From: a virus
DNA length: 64,000 nucleotides
IMG/VR virus record: IMGVR_UViG_3300032313_000500
Span: 54,471 to 118,470 of that record
Strand: one strand, 5' to 3'
Position 1 is the first letter of the stretch, and every line of letters starts with the position of its first letter. This document shows positions 41,482-47,879 of this stretch, in pieces. The notes under the pieces are model-generated. The model saw only the letters and a program-made list of their open reading frames with translations, was not told where the DNA came from and did not search any database. The position numbers were made by a program, and so were the translations under genes.

Positions 41482-41617
41482 CTGCCGTCTCTACTTCCTG
41501 CCTGTCCTCTCGCAGTATGTATCCAGCGAGAATTGCCACCACAATGCCTATGGGGTTCTCGTCTATGATTTTTTGTGCTTCGGCGTATGCCTCTGTTGAT
41601 GTCATGTAGTTACTCAT
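41468..41617 (-). CDS. tiny single-span membrane protein
   Basis: A 49-residue protein: amphipathic start (TSTEAYAEAQKIIDENP), one transmembrane stretch (IGIVVAILAGYIL) and an acidic tail. ATG lies 6 bases after the -10 box. It overlaps the start of the 194-residue gene by 14 bases. Confidence 0.52.
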   Translation of the reverse strand: MSNYMTSTEAYAEAQKIIDENPIGIVVAILAGYILREDRQEVETADDEA

Positions 41618-41623
41618 ACATTC

Positions 41624-41652
41624 ATCTTATGGGTAGTAAAGGGTAATCACAA
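41624..41652 (-). promoter_or_regulatory. repeated promoter, copy 19
   Basis: -35 TTGTGA, spacer TTACCCTTTACTACCCA, -10 TAAGAT, GAATGT, ATG. Confidence 0.75.
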
Positions 41653-41670
41653 CCCGTAACAAAAAAATGG

Positions 41671-41892
41671 GGTCGGACGGGAATGAATGAGGGGAAGAGG
41701 TCCCGCCCGACGCTCCCGTGAGAGTTCACGGCACTCTGAGTCCAAACGCAAGGCAGGCTGGTTGCGGGGCCCCCGTGTGGGGTACACCAACCCTGCGCCT
41801 CAGAGCCATGCTCCGTGAACGCCCACGGCAACGCCGTGAGGCTTGGGGGTTTTCTGTTGCCACGCTCCCCCTGAGCGCCGAGTCCGACTCGG
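41671..41892. ncRNA. GC-rich region of nested hairpins, candidate structured RNA
   Basis: This gene-free gap is more GC-rich than its surroundings and holds five stems: GTCGG-CGGGA with TCCCG-CCGAC (41671-41711), GTTCACGG and CTCTGAG with CTCAGAG and CCGTGAAC about 70 bases apart (41722-41821), an inner CCCC-GTGT-GGGG, CACGGC-AAC-GCCGTG (41827-41841), CGCTC-CCCCT-GAGCG and CCGAGT-CCG-ACTCGG (near 41862-41892). It does not fit tRNA or tmRNA. The coding strand is unknown; it lies downstream of a minus-strand gene. Confidence 0.45.
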
Positions 41893-41908
41893 TTGTGCTG
41901 TTGCGCTA

Positions 41909-42073
41909 CTAGGCGAGCAACTCGGCGACCATGCCTCGCACCATACGGTGGAGACGCTTTACGCCTTTGTTGCCAGCACCGTAACGGGCAGTAGCCTCAG
42001 ACAACTCTGCCAAAAGAGCCTGCGCCATTGCCACACGATGTGACTTGTTCATTTTCACCTCCTCCCCACTCAT
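41909..42073 (-). CDS. small basic protein with in-frame leader
   Basis: The ATG at 42052 gives a 47-residue protein (MNKSHRVAMAQALLAELSEA then GNKGVKRLHRMVRGMVAELL) and follows GGGGAGGAGG; the leaderless ATG at 42073 is in frame and adds MSGEEVK. The same two-start design is seen at 32874 and 36801. Function is unknown. Confidence 0.52.
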   Translation of the reverse strand: MSGEEVKMNKSHRVAMAQALLAELSEATARYGAGNKGVKRLHRMVRGMVAELLA

Positions 42074-42079
42074 GTCTCC

Positions 42080-42108
42080 ATTATGGGGGTAGTAGGGGGT
42101 AATAACAA
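42080..42108 (-). promoter_or_regulatory. repeated promoter, copy 20, with two DnaA boxes
   Basis: -35 TTGTTA, spacer TTACCCCCTACTACCCC, -10 CATAAT, GGAGAC, ATG. TTATCCACA at 42126-42134 (18 bp from the -35) and 42138-42146. Confidence 0.75.
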
Positions 42109-42271
42109 CCTTTTCGGCAAATAACTTATCCACAGACTTATCCACAAACATTCCTGCCTGCGATGTGCCTGCGCTCGCGCGCACAGCCCCGAGACCCGTG
42201 CCTGAGTAAATGCCCTTGTTCGTGAACGATGTAGTGCCGTTCGGGGGGATTATTGTGTTTCTAATCGTCTT

Positions 42272-42285
42272 ACGGTGGCGGAAAG
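42272..42285 (+). repeat. stoperator-like repeat, copy 5
   Basis: ACGGTGGCGGAAAG after GTTTCTAATCGTCTT, three bases beyond the stop of the gene at 42289. Confidence 0.6.
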
Positions 42286-42288
42286 GCT

Positions 42289-42429
42289 TCATCGGTCATC
42301 TCCACAGACATAGCAATGGTTGTTCTCCCATGCGTGAGTGCAATCCATCGGGGCGTCTGAGAACATTCCCGACCAGTCCGACTTGGCGATAAGCCAACCC
42401 AAAGCGAAACAGTAAATGTACCAACCCAT
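42289..42429 (-). CDS. small Cys-containing membrane-type protein
   Basis: A 46-residue protein with a hydrophobic start (MGWYIYCFALGWLIA) and CTHAWENNHCYVCGD at the end. ATG at 42429 overlaps the upstream stop (TAATG). A small membrane protein with a metal site is likely. Confidence 0.5.
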   Translation of the reverse strand: MGWYIYCFALGWLIAKSDWSGMFSDAPMDCTHAWENNHCYVCGDDR

Positions 42430-42797
42430 TAGATACTCGCTCTCATCTCTCGTTCGTCTGCGTTGTGCTTCCACAAGAACCACTGACGCTTCACGCCCTC
42501 AATGATGTTTTCTTCAATGTGGTGTTCGTGACCGTCATACTCGTTCTCTGTGCTGAATGAGCCAAAGAGAATGGCGTTGCCACAAATAACACGACCAAAG
42601 ATAATGCTCGCAATCGGGTTGAACGGAAGTCCGTCAATCAGACCCGTGTCGTTCACGTAGCCATGAAAGCGTTCACCACGAACGCAGTCAAACCAACCAC
42701 CAACAGTGGCGTTGATGAAGTCACCTTCGGGTGATGCGACCAATGTTGTTGTCGGCATACCCTCGGTAGGGATAATGAGTGCTCTAGTAAGTTTCAT
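42429..42797 (-). CDS. DUF3846-like protein
   Basis: A 122-residue protein with VGGWFDCVRG, YVNDTGLIDGLPFNPIAS and ICGNAILFGS, the blocks of the DUF3846 family found in phages and plasmids, role unknown. It heads a two-gene unit behind a leaderless promoter. Confidence 0.68.
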   Translation of the reverse strand: MKLTRALIIPTEGMPTTTLVASPEGDFINATVGGWFDCVRGERFHGYVNDTGLIDGLPFNPIASIIFGRVICGNAILFGSFSTENEYDGHEHHIEENIIEGVKRQWFLWKHNADEREMRASI

Positions 42798-42803
42798 AAG
42801 TTC

Positions 42804-42832
42804 ATTCTATGGGTAGTAAGAGACAGAGACAA
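42804..42832 (-). promoter_or_regulatory. repeated promoter, copy 21
   Basis: -35 TTGTCT, spacer CTGTCTCTTACTACCCA, -10 TAGAAT, GAACTT, ATG. Confidence 0.74.
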
Positions 42833-42839
42833 CCTGTCG

Positions 42840-43073
42840 TCAAGATTTCAGTTCCACTTTTTCTATGACTGCATCTGCAATCCACTCGGAGACGTCGTGC
42901 CCCGCGTCTTCCCATTCGTCAAACTCCTTACAGATTTCTGCCCACTTTTCTGTGGTGAGAACTTCATGTTCATCGTCACGGTAGTCAAACTGCTCTTTAT
43001 CCCAATACAGAACACAGAGTTCTTCTTCGGGGCTGTGGCGACTGAGCATCTCTAAGAGTGTCTTGACTTTCAT
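42840..43073 (-). CDS. unknown acidic protein
   Basis: A 77-residue protein rich in Asp/Glu (DKEQFDYRDDEHEVL) starting at an overlap with the stop before it. No family recognised. Confidence 0.5.
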   Translation of the reverse strand: MKVKTLLEMLSRHSPEEELCVLYWDKEQFDYRDDEHEVLTTEKWAEICKEFDEWEDAGHDVSEWIADAVIEKVELKS

Positions 43074-43498
43074 CAGTACAAGCCCATCTCTTCACGCTCT
43101 TCGTCTGACACGGCTGTCAAGGTGCTTGCGCTACCCATCGGCGAGTCGTGGTGACTGAGGTTGTACTCAATACGGTCTGCAAAGACTTCGTAGGTCATGT
43201 TCCAGTCGCTACGGACTGTCATGCCTGCAATGAGGTCTGCAACCGTCTTGGCGTAAATGTAGCCTGAGACTTCGCCGTTCCATAGGCGCAAGTTCTTGAC
43301 TTTCCACCAGTTTGTTTCGTTGGAGTCACGAAGTTCTTCCGTGACCATTGCAAAGTCCTCAACGGCGTATTCCCAACAGTCGCCGTAGCAAGTTGAGCCG
43401 TATTCCGTATCTACTGACTTTGTTTCTCCATCTTCCTCATAGGTGAGGCAGGTGCAGTTGTTTGTGATTTCGCCTTTTGCGATAACTGTGTTACTCAT
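43073..43498 (-). CDS. unknown protein of 141 residues
   Basis: A mixed protein with CTCLTYEEDGE, CYGDCWEYAVEDF and a WWKVKNLRLWNGEVSG strand region. Four Cys lie in the first 45 residues. It heads a two-gene unit. No family is recognised. Confidence 0.52.
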   Translation of the reverse strand: MSNTVIAKGEITNNCTCLTYEEDGETKSVDTEYGSTCYGDCWEYAVEDFAMVTEELRDSNETNWWKVKNLRLWNGEVSGYIYAKTVADLIAGMTVRSDWNMTYEVFADRIEYNLSHHDSPMGSASTLTAVSDEEREEMGLY

Positions 43499-43504
43499 GA
43501 CTTC

Positions 43505-43533
43505 ATCTTATGGATAGTAAGGGGCAACAACAA
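43505..43533 (-). promoter_or_regulatory. repeated promoter, copy 22
   Basis: -35 TTGTTG, spacer TTGCCCCTTACTATCCA, -10 TAAGAT, GAAGTC, ATG. Confidence 0.72.
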
Positions 43534-43534
43534 C

Positions 43535-43852
43535 CTAAATGTTTATGATACTTACAACTTCTTCTAGTTGTATCTGTATCGGCAGAGTGAGAGACGGGGT
43601 TGCGACATGAGCCCCGACTTCTACGGGTATCCATGAAACCATAAGCCACCCATCAGAGTGACCACGATAAAACTCTAAAACCTCATCAGGGTTGGAGTAA
43701 TAAAAGATTTTCTCATCTGAGACTCCGAAACTGTCCGTGCCGGGGCCTTCTAGGTATTCACCGAAAGAGATGTAACGAGGTGTCGTGCCATCGTCGTCTT
43801 TGACGATAGCCCAACCACCTTGCCACTTTGTCACGACAGTCTCAATAGGCAC
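43535..43852 (-). CDS. unknown protein of 105 residues
   Basis: A beta-rich protein (GWAIVKDDDGTTPRYISFGE near the start). GTG start lies 22 bases inside the gene before it. No family recognised. Confidence 0.5.
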   Translation of the reverse strand: MPIETVVTKWQGGWAIVKDDDGTTPRYISFGEYLEGPGTDSFGVSDEKIFYYSNPDEVLEFYRGHSDGWLMVSWIPVEVGAHVATPSLTLPIQIQLEEVVSIINI

Positions 43853-44238
43853 TCTTTGAGTGCGTCGGAGAGTTGTCCTGTGCCACTACTGTCCGTAATG
43901 ATTTCATCAGGGTCATCAGCGAACGAAAGGGCAGAACCCATACCTTCGGCTGTCATGACGGTCACAAGCGCAACACGCCTGCGTTCAGGGTGCTTACTTG
44001 GTGCGCCTTCTACTTCTCCGTCGGAGTTGAGTGGCGCAGCCCAGCCAGTCGTGTGTACGGCTATTCCGACAACGCCAGCACTAGGGTATTCCCCGTCAAG
44101 CAAGTCGTACACATCAGGCGCACGACCTAACTCAAAGTTAGACCCATCTTCCGTGACTCCGTACAAGACAGCGTTAGCCATCTCATGACCTGTGTTTTTG
44201 ATAATGTTCTCGGCAACCGAGATTGGTGTTATGTTCAT
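43831..44238 (-). CDS. unknown protein, paralogue of the gene at 45701
   Basis: A 135-residue protein ending with a helix-rich block (VALVTVMTAEGMGSALSFAD, DPDEIITDSSGTGQLSDALK). The 45701 protein has the same arrangement near its end, so the two look like diverged copies. Function unknown. Confidence 0.52.
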   Translation of the reverse strand: MNITPISVAENIIKNTGHEMANAVLYGVTEDGSNFELGRAPDVYDLLDGEYPSAGVVGIAVHTTGWAAPLNSDGEVEGAPSKHPERRRVALVTVMTAEGMGSALSFADDPDEIITDSSGTGQLSDALKECLLRLS

Positions 44239-44244
44239 ACCTTT

Positions 44245-44273
44245 ATCCTATCGGTAGTAAGGGGTAATGCCAA
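44245..44273 (-). promoter_or_regulatory. repeated promoter, copy 23
   Basis: -35 TTGGCA, spacer TTACCCCTTACTACCGA, -10 TAGGAT, AAAGGT, ATG. Confidence 0.74.
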
Positions 44274-44275
44274 CT

Positions 44276-44581
44276 TCACGCAACGGAGAAGTTGGGCTTG
44301 ATTTCTTTTGCGATGAAAGCACCGAGACTGTCGGCGTTCATTAGGGCAAAGACTGTCACGAACGGTACGCCCTCATACCAATAAAAGGTATCTGACGACT
44401 TGTACTGAACGCACAGTTCGTTGGTCTTGACATTGTAGTTCCAATACTCAATGGCTGAACTGTTTTTAGGGAGACTGCTAATACGGTCTTCTCGTACTAC
44501 TGCCGTTTCATCGTTGGCGTAGTCAATGTATGTATCGCCCTTGATGAATGTGGACTGTCTGATAGTTGATGTGTTACTCAT
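44276..44581 (-). CDS. KTSC-domain protein (paralogue 2)
   Basis: A 101-residue protein with SSAIEYWNYNVKTNELCVQY, TFYWYEGVPFVTVFALM and NADSLGAFIAKEIKPNF, closely matching the KTSC protein at 39886. The N-terminal 35 residues are also alike, so this is a recent duplication. Confidence 0.78.
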   Translation of the reverse strand: MSNTSTIRQSTFIKGDTYIDYANDETAVVREDRISSLPKNSSAIEYWNYNVKTNELCVQYKSSDTFYWYEGVPFVTVFALMNADSLGAFIAKEIKPNFSVA

Positions 44582-44587
44582 ACCTTC

Positions 44588-44616
44588 ACTCTATGGATAG
44601 TAAGGGGTAAAGACAA
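44588..44616 (-). promoter_or_regulatory. repeated promoter, copy 24
   Basis: -35 TTGTCT, spacer TTACCCCTTACTATCCA, -10 TAGAGT, GAAGGT, ATG. Confidence 0.75.
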
Positions 44617-44631
44617 CCCCATTGGAAAGAT

Positions 44632-44880
44632 TTATTTAGAAACTTGCGACTCTGCTAGCAGTTCTTCCACGGCGCAGAAGTAGTCCCGGGTTTCTTCCCA
44701 CGTTGCTTCCGACCAGTCAAGGTCACCCCACTCTGCGTCAATGAGTTTCTTTGCTCGGTCAATGTCGCACTCCATAACAACCACTACGGATAGCAGTTGG
44801 GAAGGCGAGTAACCCGAATGTCGGGGCGTCGTCGCCAGTAGTTCGTTGAATTTGGCTCGGCAAGTCTCGTCGTAGTTCAT
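44632..44880 (-). CDS. unknown helical protein of 82 residues
   Basis: A helical protein (CRAKFNELLATTPRHSGYSP, then RAKKLIDAEWGDLDWSEATW). ATG at 44880 overlaps the stop of the preceding gene (ATGA). No family recognised. Confidence 0.52.
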   Translation of the reverse strand: MNYDETCRAKFNELLATTPRHSGYSPSQLLSVVVVMECDIDRAKKLIDAEWGDLDWSEATWEETRDYFCAVEELLAESQVSK

Positions 44881-45179
44881 AATGCTCTCTGTTCGTATCT
44901 GTGTTCTGCGTTGGCGAGCGTCTTGTAGTAGTCGCCTTGGTCGTATGACCAACCTTCGGGTCGGGCAATGAGGTTCCAAACCACATAAGGGTCAAACTCC
45001 TCAGGGCCCCGTTCTGCTAGAACGACCCAAGTCGCATAAGTGTCGCCTTTGATGCGCTCTCGCATTTTCTTGAAACGCACAATGGTCGCTCCGTTGATGA
45101 CCAAACCCTCAGTCGGGATACGGTACTCAGGCTCTGTCGCCTCGTTGCTTGCGATTACTGCTTCTAGTTGTGTTGTCAT
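44877..45179 (-). CDS. unknown protein of 100 residues
   Basis: A protein with a beta-rich middle (TYATWVVLAERGPEEFDPYV) and an end like YKTLANAEHRYEQR, a pattern common in small actinophage genes. It heads a two-gene unit. Confidence 0.55.
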   Translation of the reverse strand: MTTQLEAVIASNEATEPEYRIPTEGLVINGATIVRFKKMRERIKGDTYATWVVLAERGPEEFDPYVVWNLIARPEGWSYDQGDYYKTLANAEHRYEQRAL

Positions 45180-45185
45180 AACTTC

Positions 45186-45214
45186 ACCTTATCGGTAGTA
45201 GGGGGTAAAGACAA
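45186..45214 (-). promoter_or_regulatory. repeated promoter, copy 25
   Basis: -35 TTGTCT, spacer TTACCCCCTACTACCGA, -10 TAAGGT, GAAGTT, ATG. Confidence 0.74.
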
Positions 45215-45229
45215 CCCATTGCGAAACAC

Positions 45230-45450
45230 ATAACTGAGGTTGCGAACCTCGCCACTCCTATCCCGTCGGCAGGCTTGCTTACTCAGGGAAGAGGACGGAC
45301 TATCGGAGCGAGGACGGATACACCAGAGGGAGTAGGGAGTCTAGAACAAACGACTATCGTGGGTAGAGCCTTATCAGCGACAGAGCCTTATCTGTCAAAG
45401 TAAGCGCACCGAAGTGGGTGCTATGTATTTCGCAAGAGGTTGTCTCTCAC
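45230..45450 (-). ncRNA. candidate untranslated transcript with a 9-codon leaderless ORF
   Basis: The promoter at 45457 is followed 6 bases later by GTG and a 9-codon frame (MRDNLLRNT, 45450-45421). No longer gene follows for 200 bases. The interval has GCACC-CACTTC-GGTGC, a duplicated AAGGCTCT block and GAGG-TTCGCAA-CCTC, which looks like a lone T-arm. It may be a regulatory RNA or the remains of a gene. Confidence 0.4.
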
Positions 45451-45456
45451 ACCTTC

Positions 45457-45485
45457 AATCTATGGGTAGTAGGGGATAACAACAA
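45457..45485 (-). promoter_or_regulatory. repeated promoter, copy 26
   Basis: -35 TTGTTG, spacer TTATCCCCTACTACCCA, -10 TAGATT, GAAGGT, GTG. Confidence 0.7.
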
Positions 45486-45503
45486 CCTGCCCACTACATT
45501 TTT

Positions 45504-45653
45504 TTACAAAACTTTCCAGTTTTTCCAAACAACTGACAAAGCCCAAATACTCACGCCAGCGCAGATGAGCGCGAGCCCCGGGTGCACGAAAAGCACGGGG
45601 TAAGCGAACACGAGCATGATGAGCAGATGTTTTAGAATTCGGGACTGCGCCAT
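45504..45653 (-). CDS. tiny two-span membrane protein
   Basis: A 49-residue protein with two hydrophobic stretches (LLIMLVFAYPVLFV and LALICAGVSIWALSVV) and basic ends (QSRILKHL, KNWKVL). This holin-like size and shape suggests a small membrane protein, but it is far from the lysis cassette. Confidence 0.5.
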   Translation of the reverse strand: MAQSRILKHLLIMLVFAYPVLFVHPGLALICAGVSIWALSVVWKNWKVL

Positions 45654-45684
45654 GATTTTCACTTTCTGTGTTTCTAATCGGCTA

Positions 45685-45698
45685 ACGGTGGTGGAAAG
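45685..45698 (+). repeat. stoperator-like repeat, copy 6
   Basis: ACGGTGGTGGAAAG after GTTTCTAATCGGCTA, between the stop at 45701 and the tiny membrane gene. Confidence 0.6.
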
Positions 45699-45700
45699 CC

Positions 45701-46126
45701 CTAGCCGAACAACTTGCGTAGTTCTTGCTGGATACTTCCACTCTCGGCTTCGCCGTTCTCATCACACATGACTTCATCTGTGTCCAAGAAGCGCATGAGT
45801 GAAGTTTGTAGTCCCTCACAAGTCAAGCCAAAGATGACACGAGCAACATGAGTTTCGTCTGTCTCGGCGTTTATCGCACCACCGTAGGCAACTACGAACA
45901 CATGACCAAAGCCGTTAGCAAAGATAGATACTTCCTGATTACCAAACATTTCTTTTGGTTCATCAAAGGTGCTTACGACCAATGGAGTTCCACTATCGCA
46001 CATGACGACAATGCCAGTAGTCCCAAAATCAACAGGCGTTGAGTAGTCCTCTGGGTTCTCTGGAATAGGCAAAAGAGCGTCTAGTTCTCTAACCATGCTT
46101 ATTAGTTCTATCTGTGAAATGTTCAT
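45701..46126 (-). CDS. unknown protein, paralogue of the gene at 43831
   Basis: A 141-residue acidic protein with VFVVAYGGAINAETDETHVA and a C-terminal block like that of the 43831 protein. Function unknown. It is the last minus-strand gene before the field turns to the plus strand. Confidence 0.52.
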   Translation of the reverse strand: MNISQIELISMVRELDALLPIPENPEDYSTPVDFGTTGIVVMCDSGTPLVVSTFDEPKEMFGNQEVSIFANGFGHVFVVAYGGAINAETDETHVARVIFGLTCEGLQTSLMRFLDTDEVMCDENGEAESGSIQQELRKLFG

Positions 46127-46132
46127 ACCTTT

Positions 46133-46161
46133 ACTCTATGGATAGTAAGCCCTAATACCAA
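46133..46161 (-). promoter_or_regulatory. repeated promoter, copy 27
   Basis: -35 TTGGTA, spacer TTAGGGCTTACTATCCA, -10 TAGAGT, AAAGGT, ATG. Confidence 0.74.
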
Positions 46162-46185
46162 CCTCTAAATAAATCTATCTAAGTG

Positions 46186-46214
46186 TTGGAAGTGTCCCTT
46201 ACTACCCATAGAGT
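46186..46214 (+). promoter_or_regulatory. repeated promoter, first plus-strand copy
   Basis: -35 TTGGAA, spacer GTGTCCCTTACTACCCA, -10 TAGAGT. It diverges from copy 27 with 24 bp between the -35 boxes. A 30-base leader with AAAGGAG follows. Confidence 0.75.
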
Positions 46215-46244
46215 GGAGTCACACCACAACAAAGGAGAAACGAA

Positions 46245-46664
46245 GTGGCACAAAAACCAATTAGCGTAAAGGTCAGCACCAAGAAGGTGATTGACGCATT
46301 AGAAAAGGCTCTCGCAGAACGCAAGAAGTCTATTGCCGACAACGAAAAGGCAAAAAAGGAATACGACAAAGCCGTAACGGAGTTCCGTGACAGTCTTGCC
46401 GAGATGTTTCGTTCAGGTAAAGGAAAAGTAACTTCCGTCAGCAAGGCTCACAACTTCCGTTACAACGAGGAAAACAACAAGTACGAAATCACCGTTGAGT
46501 TCCCTGCTTCCGTGAAGTCACCGAAAGAGCCTGAAAACCTGAACGATTGGTCAATGAAGTCCGACATTGAGGAGTTGGAAAACGCTATCGCAGTTCTGAA
46601 AATGACTGACGAGGAAACCATCAACACCAGCACCTACAAGGGTGTGGCTCGCTTCATCAAATAA
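46245..46664 (+). CDS. unknown coiled-coil protein
   Basis: A 139-residue protein with a long charged helix (VIDALEKALAERKKSIADNE onward) and a beta-type middle (NNKYEITVEFPASV). GTG start follows AAAGGAG. It is the first gene of the plus-strand arm and has its own terminator, suggesting strong expression. Confidence 0.55.
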   Translation: MAQKPISVKVSTKKVIDALEKALAERKKSIADNEKAKKEYDKAVTEFRDSLAEMFRSGKGKVTSVSKAHNFRYNEENNKYEITVEFPASVKSPKEPENLNDWSMKSDIEELENAIAVLKMTDEETINTSTYKGVARFIK

Positions 46665-46677
46665 TCCCCCCACATAG

Positions 46678-46721
46678 GGGAGTGAGATACGCACCGACAG
46701 GTAGCGACCTCACTCCCTTTT
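46678..46721 (+). terminator. terminator
   Basis: GGGAGTGAG pairs with CTCACTCCC, followed by TTTT. Confidence 0.7.
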
Positions 46722-46763
46722 GTGGTGTGCGTCGGGGCTCCCCGAATAAGTTTTTATGTCGGG

Positions 46764-46792
46764 TTGTCATTGACGCCTACTACCCATAGTAT
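46764..46792 (+). promoter_or_regulatory. repeated promoter, plus copy 2
   Basis: -35 TTGTCA, spacer TTGACGCCTACTACCCA, -10 TAGTAT; 30-base leader with AAAAGGAGA before the ATG at 46823. Confidence 0.75.
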
Positions 46793-46822
46793 GAAAGTAC
46801 ACCAAACAAAAGGAGAACTGAA

Positions 46823-47305
46823 ATGGGATTAGACCAATACCTATCAGCAAAAAAGTATCTGTCACCAGCCGAATGGCGTGGAGAGCAGAGCAAAGAGCAA
46901 TTTGACGGAGTGCTAAAAACTGTCGGAGCAGAGACCTATGTACGCAAAGAGTTTCCTAGTGCCGAAGTTTCTATCAGCGTTGGATACTGGCGCAAGGCTA
47001 ACGCTATCCACCAATGGTTTGTAGACAACTGCCAAGACGGCGTAGACGATTGTCGTCAAGTGTCCGTAGACCGTGAAAAGTTAGAGGAACTGAAAAAGGT
47101 CTGTGAAGTAGTCATCATGGACAAAGGTCTGTTGGAAACAGACGAGTCAGCGAAGAAAATGCTTCCTACTCAGAGTGGTTTCTTTTTTGGAAACACAGAT
47201 TATGACGAGTACTACTACTCGGACTTGCGTGACACGATTGAGATAATCACGGCGTGTCTAGAAATGCCAGCCGAATGGGATTTCTCTTACCAAAGTTCTT
47301 GGTAA
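46823..47305 (+). CDS. unknown phage protein with YWRKANAIHQWF motif
   Basis: A 160-residue protein that starts MGLDQYLSAKKYL and carries VGYWRKANAIHQWFVDNCQD (about residues 54-73). This pattern is common in phage proteins of no known function. It has its own promoter and terminator. Confidence 0.65.
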   Translation: MGLDQYLSAKKYLSPAEWRGEQSKEQFDGVLKTVGAETYVRKEFPSAEVSISVGYWRKANAIHQWFVDNCQDGVDDCRQVSVDREKLEELKKVCEVVIMDKGLLETDESAKKMLPTQSGFFFGNTDYDEYYYSDLRDTIEIITACLEMPAEWDFSYQSSW

Positions 47306-47332
47306 CCAAGACTGAGGGCGAAGCCCCGTGAG

Positions 47333-47372
47333 CCCCCCGTGACATCTGGCAACAGGTTGTCATGGGGGTTTT
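47333..47372 (+). terminator. terminator
   Basis: CCCCCGTGACA pairs with TGTCATGGGGG, then TTTTC. The TTGTCA in its 3' arm, 17 bases from TACCCT, might also serve as a -35 for the next gene. Confidence 0.7.
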
Positions 47373-47413
47373 CTATCAGTACCCTACAAACCCTAAACAC
47401 AAAAGGAAACAAA

Positions 47414-47671
47414 ATGAACATTGTGGACACACCATCAACAAACGATACGGCAGTAGCCCGTACATCAGACGGAAAGTTAGACCTAAACGCCTACCTGAAC
47501 TGTCACGGAACCATTGAGCAAGAGGGACTCACAGTCAATGTGATGGTTCTCGGGGCTCGCCGACGATACGGTCACTTGGACTTAGAAGTAACTCCAGTGC
47601 TCGGGACTGGGCGTCGCTGGGTTGAGCGCAAAAACATTGTCCTCAATAATGACCCTGCAGGTTGTGACTAA
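47414..47671 (+). CDS. unknown beta-rich protein
   Basis: An 85-residue protein (EGLTVNVMVLGARRRYGHLD, then VTPVLGTGRRWVERKNIVL). ATG at 47414 follows AAAAGGA; longer starts upstream run into the terminator. No family recognised. Confidence 0.55.
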   Translation: MNIVDTPSTNDTAVARTSDGKLDLNAYLNCHGTIEQEGLTVNVMVLGARRRYGHLDLEVTPVLGTGRRWVERKNIVLNNDPAGCD

Positions 47672-47690
47672 CCCTTACTACCCCTAGGAT
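47662..47690 (+). promoter_or_regulatory. repeated promoter, plus copy 3 (leaderless)
   Basis: -35 TTGTGA, spacer CTAACCCTTACTACCCC, -10 TAGGAT, GGAGCC, ATG at 47697. It overlaps the end of the gene before. Confidence 0.74.
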
Positions 47691-47696
47691 GGAGCC

Positions 47697-47879
47697 ATGA
47701 AGAGATACATTGTTCAAGTAACCGAAAGCATCAACCACTCATACGAGTTTGAAGCAGAGAACGAAGAAGAGGCATTGCTTGCTTACGAGCGTCTCACTGA
47801 CATGCAACTCAAGTCACGAGACTTAGACGGAGACAGCAGTTGGGACCGTCCATGGGATGTCTACGAGGTAACAGAATGA
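47697..47879 (+). CDS. small unknown protein
   Basis: A 60-residue protein (MKRYIVQVTESINHSYEFEA onward). The strand-then-helix layout with ENEEEALLAYERL resembles small Lsr2/AbrB-type or DpnD-like phage proteins, but no family can be named. It heads a three-gene run of overlaps. Confidence 0.55.
   Translation: MKRYIVQVTESINHSYEFEAENEEEALLAYERLTDMQLKSRDLDGDSSWDRPWDVYEVTE

Noticed and set aside
41718-41912. A 64-residue plus-strand frame over the hairpin cluster
   Set aside because: Its composition follows the GC-rich stems, it lacks a Shine-Dalgarno or promoter, and no domain is seen.
41909-42292. Long upstream extension of the basic protein
   Set aside because: The extra frame runs through the repeated promoter and DnaA boxes; the leaderless and Shine-Dalgarno starts are both inside.
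45230-45300. A tRNA in the 45.2-45.4 kb gap
   Set aside because: Only a T-arm-like hairpin is seen; acceptor and anticodon stems cannot be paired.
30577-46161. Repeated units at irregular spacing resembling a CRISPR array
   Set aside because: Distances vary from about 90 to 1,200 bp, the units sit in front of genes, and they have -35/-10 boxes. No cas genes are present.
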